A stretch of DNA of 64,000 bases from CAZNKU01 sp045654805 (GCA_045654805.1 JAZOOD010000068.1:1-64000); one strand, 5' to 3'. Counted from the first letter of the stretch, positions 25,316-33,564 are shown. The notes: a model not told the origin generated them from the sequence alone. Made by a program: numbers and translations.

Positions 25316-26683
25316 ATGAAGAGAGACCGATTAGGTAGCCGATTAGGCTTTATACTACTAAGTGCAGGTTGTGCAATAGGTATCGGTAATGTGTGGAAGT
25401 TTCCGTACATTACAGGAGAATACGGCGGAGGAATTTTCGTACTGATATATTTTCTGTTTTTATTACTTATGGGAGTTCCTGCAATGACCATGGAATTTGC
25501 TGTAGGACGTGCCGCACAAAAAAGTCCCGCAAAAATTTACCATCAATTAGAAAAACCCGGACAAAAATGGCATTGGCACAGTTATCTTGCCATTTTAGGT
25601 AATTACATTCTTATGATGTTTTACACTGTTGTTTCAGGTTGGATGCTTCAATATTTTGTATCCACAGCCACCGGTAAATTTGCCGGATTATCTCCTGAAC
25701 AGATTGGTGAATCTTTTAATTCTATGCTTGCTGACCCTGTTACTATGATTATATACACAGGTATTACAATAGCAATAGGCTTTTTTGTATGTTCAATAGG
25801 TGTACAAAATGGTTTGGAACGTGTAACAAAATATATGATGCTTGCACTTTTAGCGATAATGGTGATACTTGCAATTAACAGTATATTTTTAGATGGCGGT
25901 AAGGAAGGTTTGGAATTTTATCTTAAACCTGACATTAACAGAATGAAAGAAGCCGGCATTTTCAATGTTATTGTAGCTGCAATGAATCAAGCATTCTTTA
26001 CACTAAGTATCGGTATTGGTTCTATGGCAATTTTCGGCAGTTATATAGGAAAGGAACGTTCGCTTTTAGGTGAATCTGTAAATATTGCTTTACTTGATAC
26101 ATTTGTAGCTGTTTCATCGGGGTTAATTATATTTCCTGCCTGCTATGCTTATAATGTTCCTGTAAATGCAGGTCCACCGTTAATTTTCGTAACATTGCCA
26201 AATGTGTTTAACAACCTTCCGTTTGGTCAAATCTGGGGTACATTATTCTTTATATTTATGTCATTTGCTGCTTTATCAACAGTATTTGCAGTATTTGAAA
26301 ATATAATTTCGTGTACGCTTGACCTTACAAACTGGAGCAGAAAAAAAGCCTGCCTTATTAATGCTATAGCAATGTTTATTCTTTCATTACCATGTGTATT
26401 AGGATTTAACATTTTAAGCGGTTTTCAACCACTTGGTGCGGGTAGTACTATACTTGACCTTGAAGATTTTATTGTAAGTAACCTTCTTCTTCCTCTTGGT
26501 TCGCTTTTGTTTATTTTATTCTGTGTAACAAGATACGGTTGGGGTTGGAAAAATTTTACTGTCGAGGCTAATCAGGGCAAGGGCTTAAAAATTGTAAACT
26601 GGATGCGTTTTTATATGACATTTATCCTACCTGCAATTATCTTAATATTACTTATAATTGGTGTTGTTTCCAAGTTTATTTAA
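25316..26683 (+). CDS. Sodium-dependent transporter, NSS (SLC6) family
   Basis: A 455-residue symporter with about eleven membrane helices. The start GSRLGFILLSAGCAIGIGNVWKFPY is the helix-1 signature of bacterial neurotransmitter:sodium symporters (LeuT, MhsT, Tyt1), where the unwound helix binds substrate and Na+. Members mostly import amino acids; the substrate cannot be told from the sequence. The ATG at 25316 is chosen over an upstream in-frame ATG (25289) because GGAGG lies between them. Single-gene unit with a strong promoter and a shared terminator. Confidence 0.92.
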   Translation: MKRDRLGSRLGFILLSAGCAIGIGNVWKFPYITGEYGGGIFVLIYFLFLLLMGVPAMTMEFAVGRAAQKSPAKIYHQLEKPGQKWHWHSYLAILGNYILMMFYTVVSGWMLQYFVSTATGKFAGLSPEQIGESFNSMLADPVTMIIYTGITIAIGFFVCSIGVQNGLERVTKYMMLALLAIMVILAINSIFLDGGKEGLEFYLKPDINRMKEAGIFNVIVAAMNQAFFTLSIGIGSMAIFGSYIGKERSLLGESVNIALLDTFVAVSSGLIIFPACYAYNVPVNAGPPLIFVTLPNVFNNLPFGQIWGTLFFIFMSFAALSTVFAVFENIISCTLDLTNWSRKKACLINAIAMFILSLPCVLGFNILSGFQPLGAGSTILDLEDFIVSNLLLPLGSLLFILFCVTRYGWGWKNFTVEANQGKGLKIVNWMRFYMTFILPAIILILLIIGVVSKFI

Positions 26684-26684
26684 C

Positions 26685-26720
26685 AAAAAACTGTGACAAA
26701 TTTATTTGTCACAGTTTTTT
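26685..26720. terminator. Bidirectional terminator between the NSS and CLC genes
   Basis: A 16-bp perfect stem AAAAAACTGTGACAAA / TTTGTCACAGTTTTTT with loop TTTA. T-rich on both strands, so it can stop both converging genes; it touches the CLC stop codon. Confidence 0.9.
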
Positions 26721-27972
26721 ATTTTGTATTAATATTTATATATTTTGCTTCAAGTTTTGAGTACATAATCTTTTGACTACTGTAAAGTCCGTAATATCCG
26801 GACATCATATAACTTACACCGCATACTATTGCAAAAATCAATATCGAATTTGCTCCAAAAATTTCAAGAGCCAGCATTATAGACGCAAATGGACAATTTA
26901 CGACACCGCAAAATAACGCAACAAAGCCTATTGCTGCTCCAAAACCCGGTTCAAGTCCTAACAATGTACCTGCTACACAACCAAATGTCGAACCAATAAA
27001 GAATGTAGGGACAATCTCTCCCCCTTTAAACCCAGCACTGATAGTAATAACAGTAAAAATAATTTTAAGTATAAACGCCTCTGGATTTGCACTACCTCCT
27101 ATTGCCCGGGAAATAACATCCATCCCCGCACCATTATAGTCATTTGTGCCCACAATTAAAGTAAGTAAAACAATTATGCAACCACCAATAAATGCTCTGA
27201 TGTAATCATTGGATATCTTCCTTTCTGCAATACAAGAAATATGTTTTATTGCCAGGCAAAAACCTATGCTAACCAACGCACACAGTATGGCAAGGGTGAT
27301 TGTTTTTGCAAGTACTTCTATATTTAAATTTTGCATTACAGCATTATCAAATCTGACGGGATTTACACCAAACATAAGTGCAACATTATACGCAACAACT
27401 GACGAAAAAATACACGGCACAAGGGCAACATAATATATTACTCCTACACTGATAACCTCCAATGCAAAAAAGGTTGCGGTAAGCGGTGTGCCAAATAAGG
27501 CAGAAAACACGCCGCTCATACCAAGCATTACTATAAGGTGCATATCCTTTTCATCAAGCTTAAATAATTTCCCAAACTGATACCCTATACTTCCTCCAAG
27601 CTGAAGGGCAGCACCCTCTCTGCCGGCAGAACCACCAAAAAGATGAGTTATTACTGTACTTACAAATATTAATGGTGCCATAAGAACAGGAACTTTTTTA
27701 TCTGTTCTGACAGATTCTATAACTCTATTGGTGCCCGAATGCACTTTGCAAACATTATACAAAGCAACAATAATCAAACCACCTATTGGCAAAAGAAATA
27801 TAAGCCACGAATTTTCAGTACGTAGCTCTGTTACATAATCTATACTCTTGTGAAATGCCGTACCCACAAGACCGCCTGCAATTCCCACAACAATTGAAAT
27901 TATACCCCATTTTATAAAGGCTCTAACATAATTTAAGGAAGATTTAATTTTTTTAATCAACAAGTTTTTCAT
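26719..27972 (-). CDS. CLC-family channel/antiporter, probably the fluoride-type (CLC-F) branch
   Basis: A 417-residue membrane protein of the CLC fold. THLFGGSAGREGAALQLGG corresponds to the GREGP selectivity-filter helix, and FKGGEIVPTFFIG to the later filter segment. The GSGIP motif of chloride CLCs is not visible (the equivalent reads HSGTNRVIESV). From memory, THLFGGSAGREG and KGGEV/I-x-P-x-FFIG are typical of the fluoride/proton antiporters, so I lean to fluoride export, but chloride transport is not excluded. No fluoride riboswitch was found upstream. The ATG overlaps the stop of the exonuclease gene by 1 base, so it is translated from the same mRNA. Confidence 0.8.
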   Translation of the reverse strand: MKNLLIKKIKSSLNYVRAFIKWGIISIVVGIAGGLVGTAFHKSIDYVTELRTENSWLIFLLPIGGLIIVALYNVCKVHSGTNRVIESVRTDKKVPVLMAPLIFVSTVITHLFGGSAGREGAALQLGGSIGYQFGKLFKLDEKDMHLIVMLGMSGVFSALFGTPLTATFFALEVISVGVIYYVALVPCIFSSVVAYNVALMFGVNPVRFDNAVMQNLNIEVLAKTITLAILCALVSIGFCLAIKHISCIAERKISNDYIRAFIGGCIIVLLTLIVGTNDYNGAGMDVISRAIGGSANPEAFILKIIFTVITISAGFKGGEIVPTFFIGSTFGCVAGTLLGLEPGFGAAIGFVALFCGVVNCPFASIMLALEIFGANSILIFAIVCGVSYMMSGYYGLYSSQKIMYSKLEAKYININTK

Positions 27973-28661
27973 TATATATCACCGTAAAGCTTTGTGGTTG
28001 AATTATATGGTTGTGGTTTATATGTAATTGATGAAATTTTAGCACCGCTTACACCATATTTAGGATTATATCCAAACAAATTAATGTATTTGTGGAGGTC
28101 GTCACACTCCTCCGCCATTGCTTTTAATACCTCAATCAATGCTAATGTATCGTCAATGGCTCTGTGACTGTTAACAACCTTATTTCCCAGGTTATATTTT
28201 TCTATAGCATTTTCAAGCTTATGCGGGTATTTTGCTCTGTCTTTATATACAGTTAATGCGTCAAGCATATTTATTTTCTTAAGTATTGATGTAAAGTTGT
28301 TTTCGACAAGAAAATAATAGATAAAATTCATATCAAACTGTGCATTATATGCAACTACTAATATTTTATCATCATTAAACATTTTCACAAACTTACTGCA
28401 AACATTATGCGACAAATCACCCTGAGTAAGTAAAATTTCATTTGTAATACCTGTTAATTCTTCAATTTCCGGGGAAACTGTCATACCCAAAGGCAATTTA
28501 ATAAATTCATCAAGTTCGTCAGTAACCTTAATTACTCCGTTTTCATACACTATTCTTACTGCGGATAATTCAATAATTTTATCACTTTTAAAGTTTATGC
28601 CTGTTGTTTCCGTGTCAAGAACAACAATGCTATCATATAGGGCAAACAATTTATTCAACAT
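27972..28661 (-). CDS. DnaQ-like 3'-5' exonuclease
   Basis: A 229-residue protein with a DEDDh exonuclease domain: VLDTETTG (first acidic pair), YNAQFDMNF (third Asp) and HRAIDDT (His and last Asp). It resembles the exonuclease part of PolC and stand-alone DnaQ-type proteins, so it probably trims 3' DNA ends. The last 45 residues are outside the domain and not recognised. It is followed without a gap by the CLC gene, a pairing I cannot explain functionally. No clear promoter was picked out upstream. Confidence 0.88.
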   Translation of the reverse strand: MLNKLFALYDSIVVLDTETTGINFKSDKIIELSAVRIVYENGVIKVTDELDEFIKLPLGMTVSPEIEELTGITNEILLTQGDLSHNVCSKFVKMFNDDKILVVAYNAQFDMNFIYYFLVENNFTSILKKINMLDALTVYKDRAKYPHKLENAIEKYNLGNKVVNSHRAIDDTLALIEVLKAMAEECDDLHKYINLFGYNPKYGVSGAKISSITYKPQPYNSTTKLYGDI

Positions 28662-28773
28662 AGCTAATCTTTCCTATTCCTGAAACTTTTTATATATTAA
28701 ACATTATACTTCCCCAATATTTTAAAGTCAACAGGTTAATATTGAATTTTTTTGATTTTTTTTTAAAAAACTA

Positions 28774-28802
28774 TTGATTTTTTTAAAAATATATAGTATA
28801 AT
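28774..28802 (+). promoter_or_regulatory. Promoter of tRNA-Leu
   Basis: TTGATT, 17-base spacer, TATAAT, ending 33 bases before the tRNA gene. Confidence 0.75.
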
Positions 28803-28835
28803 ATAGACGTTGCTTGATTAGAGCACATTAAATAT

Positions 28836-28922
28836 GCAGGTGTGGTGGAACTGGCAGACGCGCTGGACTCAAAATCCTGTGGTAGTGATACCGTGTGGGT
28901 TCGACTCCCACCACCTGCACCA
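28836..28922 (+). tRNA. tRNA-Leu (anticodon CAA)
   Basis: An 87-base class II tRNA with encoded CCA. Acceptor GCAGGTG/CACCTGC, anticodon loop CTCAAAA (anticodon CAA, reads TTG), a long variable arm (TGGTAGTGATACCG), T stem GTGGG with loop TTCGACT and CCCAC. One anticodon-stem pair is a mismatch (T-T). Leu tRNA genes are frequent integration sites for mobile elements. Confidence 0.95.
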
Positions 28923-28952
28923 ATTATCAAAAATTAAAAATATTGAAAACCA

Positions 28953-28990
28953 CGAAAAAGTCTTGTAAATCAAGGCTTTTTTCGTTTTTT
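28953..28990 (+). terminator. Terminator after tRNA-Leu
   Basis: Stem CGAAAAAGTCTTG / CAAGGCTTTTTTCG with one bulged T and a TAAAT loop, followed by T6. Confidence 0.8.
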
Positions 28991-29138
28991 AAAAGATTTA
29001 TTATTTTTTGCAAAATGTAAAACATGGGTTAAAAAATGGGTTAAGTGGGTTATTATCGACACAAAAAATGTTATCATACTACAAATAATTAAAATTTCAA
29101 ATAGAAAAAGGCGGTAAATTATAAAAGTAAAATATCAA
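28991..29138. other. AT-rich intergenic stretch with ATGGGTTAA repeats, possible integration scar
   Basis: No gene is visible. ATGGGTTAA occurs at 29024-29032 and 29036-29044, and a related TGGGTTA at 29046-29052. Short direct repeats next to a tRNA 3' end are reminiscent of the arm sites of tyrosine recombinases, but no second tRNA end or integrase is present in the window. Confidence 0.3.
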
Positions 29139-29162
29139 GAAAAAAGGGGAGCATAAGCTCCC
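29139..29162 (-). terminator. Terminator downstream of the alarmone synthetase gene
   Basis: On the minus strand GGGAGC, loop TTAT, GCTCCC, followed by a C and T6. It lies 120 bases after the synthetase stop. Confidence 0.8.
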
Positions 29163-29184
29163 TCTTATTATTCCATAACCTCCG

Positions 29185-29271
29185 TTAATTCTTATACATA
29201 TCGCCAATGTCCATATGCGTAGGTACGCTTTCCTCAATCGGTCTAAAATAATTTGAAGAATACCCTTCTAT
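29185..29271 (-). other. Possible coding remnant (28 codons)
   Basis: Between the alarmone synthetase stop and its terminator lies an open frame without a start codon, ending in TAA. Its translation ends in RPIEESVPTHMDIGDMYKN and looks like a real protein C-terminus rather than random AT-rich sequence. CGGAGG, a good ribosome binding site, follows the stop and leads only into ATG GAA TAA. This would fit the residue of a deleted operon, perhaps from an element once inserted behind tRNA-Leu. I do not recognise the parent family. Confidence 0.3.
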
Positions 29272-29282
29272 TTATCCAAAAA

Positions 29283-29942
29283 TCACAAATTCGCAATTTT
29301 GTTATTGATATTTTGCATTTTAAGATCTGTTTTTGCAATAATATCTGCACATAATCTTAATTCATTAGAAATTTCATCAACATCCGGTATATCCTTCTTA
29401 TATTTCATCTTATGCTCGAGGCTTGCCCAAAAATCCATTGCAATTGTGCGAAGCTGAACTTCAACCTTCATATATTGCTTTCTATTTGTAAAGAAAACAG
29501 GAACCTCGATAATCATATGATAGCTTCTATATCCATTTTCCTTAGGATTTTTTATGTAGTCCTTAACTTCCACAAGATTTACATCATCTTGATTTACTAA
29601 CATCTGTGCTACTTCATATATATCATCAATAAAGGAACAAATCACCCTGATTCCTGCAACGTCATTGATATTTTCTAGCACAGATTCCATACTCATCGGA
29701 AATTCCTTACGATATAATTTTTCAATAATACTTTCAGGGGTTTTAATCCTGCTTTTAATCATTTCAATAGGATTACGATTGTGCATTGTAGAAAGCTCGT
29801 CATTTAAAATTTCAAACTTGGTCTGTACCTCTTTAATCGCACAGTTGTACATCATCATAAACTGGCGAAATTTATTAAACTCACCAAAGGCTTGCTCTAT
29901 TTTTTCAATATTTTCATTATTTTGATTTAGTAATTTTTCCAT
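29283..29942 (-). CDS. Small alarmone synthetase (RelA/SpoT domain, RelQ/YjbM type)
   Basis: A 219-residue single-domain GTP pyrophosphokinase that makes (p)ppGpp from ATP and GDP/GTP. Motifs: RIKTPESIIEKLYRK (ATP site), DVAGIRVICSF (catalytic Asp), NPKENGYRSYHM and VEVQLRTIAMDFWASLEHKMKYK with the catalytic Glu. There is no hydrolase, TGS or ACT domain, so its activity would be set by expression or ligand binding. Its promoter is divergent from that of the antiporter. Confidence 0.92.
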   Translation of the reverse strand: MEKLLNQNNENIEKIEQAFGEFNKFRQFMMMYNCAIKEVQTKFEILNDELSTMHNRNPIEMIKSRIKTPESIIEKLYRKEFPMSMESVLENINDVAGIRVICSFIDDIYEVAQMLVNQDDVNLVEVKDYIKNPKENGYRSYHMIIEVPVFFTNRKQYMKVEVQLRTIAMDFWASLEHKMKYKKDIPDVDEISNELRLCADIIAKTDLKMQNINNKIANL

Positions 29943-29971
29943 TCCATTACCCCATTTATTATTATATATTA

Positions 29972-29999
29972 ATTATATCATTTTTTGATTTTTAGTCAA
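29972..29999 (-). promoter_or_regulatory. Promoter of the small alarmone synthetase
   Basis: On the minus strand TTGACT (29994-29999), 16 bases, TATAAT (29972-29977). Confidence 0.7.
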
Positions 30000-30015
30000 T
30001 AATATTAACAAATTA

Positions 30016-30044
30016 TTGACAAAATAAATTTTTTATAATATAAT
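30016..30044 (+). promoter_or_regulatory. Promoter of the riboswitch-controlled antiporter
   Basis: TTGACA, 17-base spacer, TATAAT; transcription would start near 30051, right at the 5' strand of the riboswitch P1 stem. Confidence 0.85.
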
Positions 30045-30050
30045 AAATCC

Positions 30051-30148
30051 GTAAAAGGGAGTAGTTGGCATCATATTGATGTTGAAACATCGTCATCACT
30101 GTTGTACTTAATACAACACGGTTTTTCATTAAATAACAAGACTTTTAT
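30051..30148 (+). promoter_or_regulatory. yybP-ykoY (manganese) riboswitch aptamer
   Basis: The conserved 5' part AAAAGGGAGTAG (30053-30064) and 3' part CAAGACTTTTA of the yybP-ykoY family frame two hairpin arms (CATCA/TGATG near 30069-30081 and GTTGTA/TACAAC at 30101-30117). P1 pairs TAAAAG with CTTTTA. This family senses Mn2+ and often controls Mn exporters and cation antiporters; the gene behind it is a cation antiporter, as expected. The 3' strand of P1 is shared with the terminator that follows, so metal binding should turn the gene on. Confidence 0.82.
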
Positions 30149-30182
30149 TGATTTTACTGTCAATAGAGGTCTTTATTTTTTT
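30138..30182 (+). terminator. Riboswitch expression-platform terminator
   Basis: AAGACTTTTATTGA (30138-30151) pairs with TCAATAGAGGTCTT (30160-30173) over 14 bp including two G-T wobbles, followed by a T-rich run to 30182. Its 5' arm contains the P1 3' strand of the aptamer, so the two structures exclude each other. Confidence 0.85.
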
Positions 30183-30211
30183 GCCCTATTGATAATTCAG
30201 GAGGTTTGTTT

Positions 30212-31171
30212 ATGGAGTATTTATGGTTAATTTTAGGATTTGTATTGTTAATTAAGGGTGCAGATTGGTTTGTAGACGGTGCTTCTGCATTGTCAAAAAA
30301 GTTTGGCATTCCTTCAATTGTTATCGGACTTACAGTTGTTGCATTCGGTACATCAATGCCGGAAGCATCGGTTAGTATTTCCGCAGCGATTAGTCAAAAC
30401 AGCGGTATTTCATTAGGCAACGTTGTTGGTTCTAACATTTTTAACCTGTTGGTTGTTGCAGGGACAAGTGCCGTTTTTTGCCCTGTTAATGTTGACAAAT
30501 CAATTATAAAAAAAGATATGCCATTTTCATTTATTATAACTTTGGCATTACTTTTCCTAAGTTTTAACGTGTTCCCGTCAGCACCAGCTGATAATATTAT
30601 TTCAAGAGCAGACGGAGTAATATTGTTGCTATTCTTTACAATCTTCATGTATTACACAATACGTTCAGCTCTGTCCGCTCCTGCACCTGAGGAAGATCAA
30701 AATCAAAAAATTATACCTTTATGGCAACAATTATTGTTTATTGCAATAGGTATTGCAGGCATCTGCATAGGCGGGAACAGAGTTGTGGCAGGTGCAACGG
30801 TTATAGCAAGCAACTTTGGTATGTCAGACAGCCTTATTGGTCTTACAATTGTTGCCATAGGTACATCACTTCCCGAGCTTGTTACTTCAATTGTTGCGGC
30901 ACAAAAGGGTGAAAGTGATATTGCAATCGGTAACGTAATAGGTTCAAACATTTTGAATATTTTATTTGTCCTTGGTGTATCATCATTTATAACCCCTATC
31001 GTTATTGATTCAAAGGAAATTATAAACTCAATGTACGATATAATCATAGTGGCTCTTTCAACATTATTGGTTTATATACCAATTGTAAAAAAACAAAAAA
31101 TATCAAGACTTTCCGGTGCTATAATGGTAATCGGATATATTGTTTATGCAACATACATTATAATGCGATAA
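30212..31171 (+). CDS. Calcium/sodium (cation) antiporter, CaCA family, YrbG-like
   Basis: A 319-residue protein with about ten membrane helices in two homologous halves. Each half holds an alpha repeat: VVAFGTSMPEASVS with GNVVGSNIFN, and VAIGTSLPELVTS with GNVIGSNILN; the two Glu line the ion site. Family members exchange Ca2+ or other cations for Na+ or H+. Given the manganese riboswitch upstream, Mn2+ (or Ca2+/Mn2+) export is the best guess. AGGAGG precedes the ATG at 30212. Confidence 0.92.
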   Translation: MEYLWLILGFVLLIKGADWFVDGASALSKKFGIPSIVIGLTVVAFGTSMPEASVSISAAISQNSGISLGNVVGSNIFNLLVVAGTSAVFCPVNVDKSIIKKDMPFSFIITLALLFLSFNVFPSAPADNIISRADGVILLLFFTIFMYYTIRSALSAPAPEEDQNQKIIPLWQQLLFIAIGIAGICIGGNRVVAGATVIASNFGMSDSLIGLTIVAIGTSLPELVTSIVAAQKGESDIAIGNVIGSNILNILFVLGVSSFITPIVIDSKEIINSMYDIIIVALSTLLVYIPIVKKQKISRLSGAIMVIGYIVYATYIIMR

Positions 31172-31175
31172 ATAT

Positions 31176-31212
31176 AAAGAGAACACAAACATAAATTGTT
31201 TGTGTTCTCTTT
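31176..31212. terminator. Terminator between the antiporter and the peptidoglycan-binding genes
   Basis: A 15-bp perfect stem AAAGAGAACACAAAC / GTTTGTGTTCTCTTT with a 7-base loop, placed between converging genes. T-rich on the plus side, less so on the minus side. Confidence 0.85.
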
Positions 31213-31214
31213 AT

Positions 31215-31733
31215 TTATAACTTTTTTGCTACGTGAGAGGTATAAAGATTAGCAATATTATTATATGTAGGTGTATCTATAACCCCTGTAGGCTCAATCC
31301 CCGTAACATTCTGAACAAATATAACCGCTTCGACCGATTTTTCATCATGGACACCTGTTATATTAACATCAGGGGCATTTGGAAAAAGTAAAAATATGTT
31401 GTAAAGCATAGACTGAACAACATATAATTCACCCCTTTCATCCCCTGGATTTATCAACACTCTTTTTCCAAAAACAGGGAATAATATAGGTTGTGCATAC
31501 ACTTTGTCAACTTCATTATTAACATTGCGGATTTTTTCCCATGTTTGACTATCTACTTCCCCTGTTGGTTCGAGTCCGTATGCCTTTTGAAAGGATATTA
31601 CACTGTTTTTGGTATCCTCGGTAAAGTTGCCATCTGGAATTACATGCAACACATCCTCAACATAATATGATATGTTTCTTAACATATTTTGCAAGCCTCT
31701 TACAGGTTTTGCATCTGTATTTTCAACTATCAT
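31215..31733 (-). CDS. Peptidoglycan-binding protein (two PG_binding_1 domains)
   Basis: A 172-residue protein made of two peptidoglycan-binding domains: VIPDGNFTEDTKNSVISFQKAYGL...GEVDSQTWEKI, and NITGVHDEKSVEAVIFVQNVTG...GVIDTPTYNNI. There is no signal peptide or catalytic domain, so it may be loaded onto spore peptidoglycan from the mother cell or forespore. It follows the SleC-like gene by 11 bases in the same direction and shares its repeat type, so the three genes 31215-33563 look like one functional set. Confidence 0.8.
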   Translation of the reverse strand: MIVENTDAKPVRGLQNMLRNISYYVEDVLHVIPDGNFTEDTKNSVISFQKAYGLEPTGEVDSQTWEKIRNVNNEVDKVYAQPILFPVFGKRVLINPGDERGELYVVQSMLYNIFLLFPNAPDVNITGVHDEKSVEAVIFVQNVTGIEPTGVIDTPTYNNIANLYTSHVAKKL

Positions 31734-31744
31734 ATAATCACTCC

Positions 31745-33166
31745 TTAATTATCTGAATCACCTTGACGTAAGGTGCTGCCGGGAAATTGTCTGCTTTCTG
31801 TCTGTTGTGAAGATATTACATTTTTATACTCATTTGCTATGGCATCCCAGGTTGTTTCATTTACATTTCCCGTACGGATAAGCCCTGCTTCACCCTGCAA
31901 CTGCATTACGGCTCCTCGCGTTGCTCTGCCATACACCCCGGTTTCGCTGACAGGTGTTATATTACTGTTTATGGTAGAAATTGCATTTATATACTGTTGT
32001 AATATCCTTACACTGTCCCCCGTTGAACCAATCTGTAAAACAGTACCGGGGTAAGGTGCTGTTTCAATATTAAGCTCCCTACTGTCAAACAACACTATGT
32101 CATAGGAGTTTTTAAGTACCCTATACATTAGGTCCCATGTTTCGGCATCTGCTATTCCTGTTACAGGTAATCCATAAATAGCCTGAAAGCTTTCCACCGC
32201 TGAAGCTGTATTTGCACCGTATATTCCGTCACGGGTAACAGGGGGTATTCTGTTGTCAAACTGTGCTAGTGTCGCAAGCATATACTGCAGTGCCGCAACC
32301 TTTTCACCCCTGTCACCTACCGAAAGTCCGTTGGGATATTGCAGGTCAATACCAACAAAGGTCTGCCCCTCGGAATACAGTTCCGAAAGTCGTAGCAAAC
32401 CAACGTACAAATATACCATTTCATACCAAGTTGCTCTGCCCACTATACCATCGGGGGTAAGATTAAAAATTTCCTGAAACTTTATAACCGACGCCTCTGT
32501 ATTATCACCAAAAATGGCGTCAACAGGCCTTACCTTGGGGATGGCAGGATAGTCGTTTGATATCCTGTTTAACATTACTTGTATTATCTGCACATATACT
32601 CCCGAATCTCCTTTACGTATTGGGTAACCGGGGTATGATTCATTTATACCCCGAATAGGAGCATTATCTACAATTTCAACGTTGTCACCATAATAATTCC
32701 TCAATATTTCCACATAGTCAAGTCCATCACGGGCAAGATTTTCGCTCCCCCATTGCGAAAGTCCCTGACAGGTTACGGTTGTTCCGTTACAATACTTTGC
32801 CGCAAGAGGCTCAACTCTCCCCATAATACGTAAATAAGAATCAAAAATATCATCTACAATGTCAGATATATTTGAAAAAATATTACGTCCCTGAATAAAT
32901 TTTTGGTCATATGCTGTGTTATTTGTTATATCAAAATTATATCCCTGCGAACGATAAAATTCTGTATAAACTCTGTTAAGAGCATAAGAAATTTGAGCAA
33001 GAATATTTGCATACAAAGCATCTTGATCCCAAGTTGGATAAATTTCACTTGATGCAACATTTTTTATATAATCTCTAAAAGATAATGTAACATTTTCGGC
33101 GGGTTGATTAGGAGCACCAAGATGTACTGTAATCTGTTCAGGCACGTAGGGTATAACAGTTGGCAT
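31745..33166 (-). CDS. SleC-like spore protein: SpoIID-like region plus three peptidoglycan-binding domains
   Basis: A 473-residue protein without a signal peptide. Residues about 20-170 resemble the SpoIID-like part of the spore cortex-lytic enzyme SleC (FRDYIKNVASSEIYPTWDQD, ALNRVYTEFYRSQGYNFDIT, TAYDQKF, LSQWGS). Residues about 175-430 are three PG_binding_1 domains (YPIRKGDSGVYVQIIQ, LSVGDRGEKVAALQ, LQIGSTGDSVRILQ). The N-terminal SleC module is encoded by the separate gene upstream. SleC degrades cortex during germination in Clostridia; activity here is inference. AGGAG precedes the ATG. Confidence 0.82.
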   Translation of the reverse strand: MPTVIPYVPEQITVHLGAPNQPAENVTLSFRDYIKNVASSEIYPTWDQDALYANILAQISYALNRVYTEFYRSQGYNFDITNNTAYDQKFIQGRNIFSNISDIVDDIFDSYLRIMGRVEPLAAKYCNGTTVTCQGLSQWGSENLARDGLDYVEILRNYYGDNVEIVDNAPIRGINESYPGYPIRKGDSGVYVQIIQVMLNRISNDYPAIPKVRPVDAIFGDNTEASVIKFQEIFNLTPDGIVGRATWYEMVYLYVGLLRLSELYSEGQTFVGIDLQYPNGLSVGDRGEKVAALQYMLATLAQFDNRIPPVTRDGIYGANTASAVESFQAIYGLPVTGIADAETWDLMYRVLKNSYDIVLFDSRELNIETAPYPGTVLQIGSTGDSVRILQQYINAISTINSNITPVSETGVYGRATRGAVMQLQGEAGLIRTGNVNETTWDAIANEYKNVISSQQTESRQFPGSTLRQGDSDN

Positions 33167-33176
33167 ACAATCACTC

Positions 33177-33563
33177 CTATAAATTTTGTGGTGTTACTAT
33201 AAATACGTTGTTAAATTCGTCATATTCGGACTTTTCGGGCAGAGGTATCATCTCAACATTTTGTTCACTTAGTCGGTCTGCAAAAACCTGAACATCCTTT
33301 ATAATAAAAATTACAAAGCCTTCCTTTTCCACCTTGATATTAACCGTTGTAAAGGGTGTGGTTGTGTTTGTCTGGTCCAAAGACAGTTCAATATCAGGTG
33401 TATCAATTTCGATTATTTCTGTCTTGCCGTTTTCATCAGTTAATCTAAATGCAAGTATTTCCTCTCTATTACTGTTATTTTGTGTAACTGTAACCCTGGT
33501 ACCTTCGATTGGTATAAGCATATTGGAAATATATGTCCTTACTAATAATCTTCCTTTTTGCAA
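33177..33563 (-). CDS. SleC N-terminal-module-like protein
   Basis: A 128-residue beta-rich protein. KGRLLVRTYIS, PIEGTRVTVTQNN, RLTDENGKTEIIEIDTPDIELSLDQ and VEKEGFVIFIIKDVQVF follow the pattern of the N-terminal carboxypeptidase-regulatory-like domain of SleC. In Clostridioides SleC this module is fused to the SpoIID-like part; here a stop, a new ribosome binding site and a new start lie between. TTG at 33563 is chosen because GGAGGTG lies about 8 bases upstream; the open frame extends further to an ATG at 33596 without such a site. Confidence 0.7.
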   Translation of the reverse strand: MQKGRLLVRTYISNMLIPIEGTRVTVTQNNSNREEILAFRLTDENGKTEIIEIDTPDIELSLDQTNTTTPFTTVNIKVEKEGFVIFIIKDVQVFADRLSEQNVEMIPLPEKSEYDEFNNVFIVTPQNL

Positions 33564-33564
33564 T

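Noticed and set aside
26685..26720. 16-bp inverted repeat as operator
   Set aside because: Position between converging gene ends and T-rich flanks on both sides fit a bidirectional terminator.
27973..28835. Fluoride riboswitch upstream of the exonuclease-CLC unit
   Set aside because: No stretch resembling the conserved core of the fluoride riboswitch was seen in the 28662-28835 leader or the gene itself.
31176..31212. Long inverted repeat that could be an insertion-sequence end
   Set aside because: It sits exactly between two converging genes with a T run, as expected of a shared terminator; no transposase or target duplication is present.
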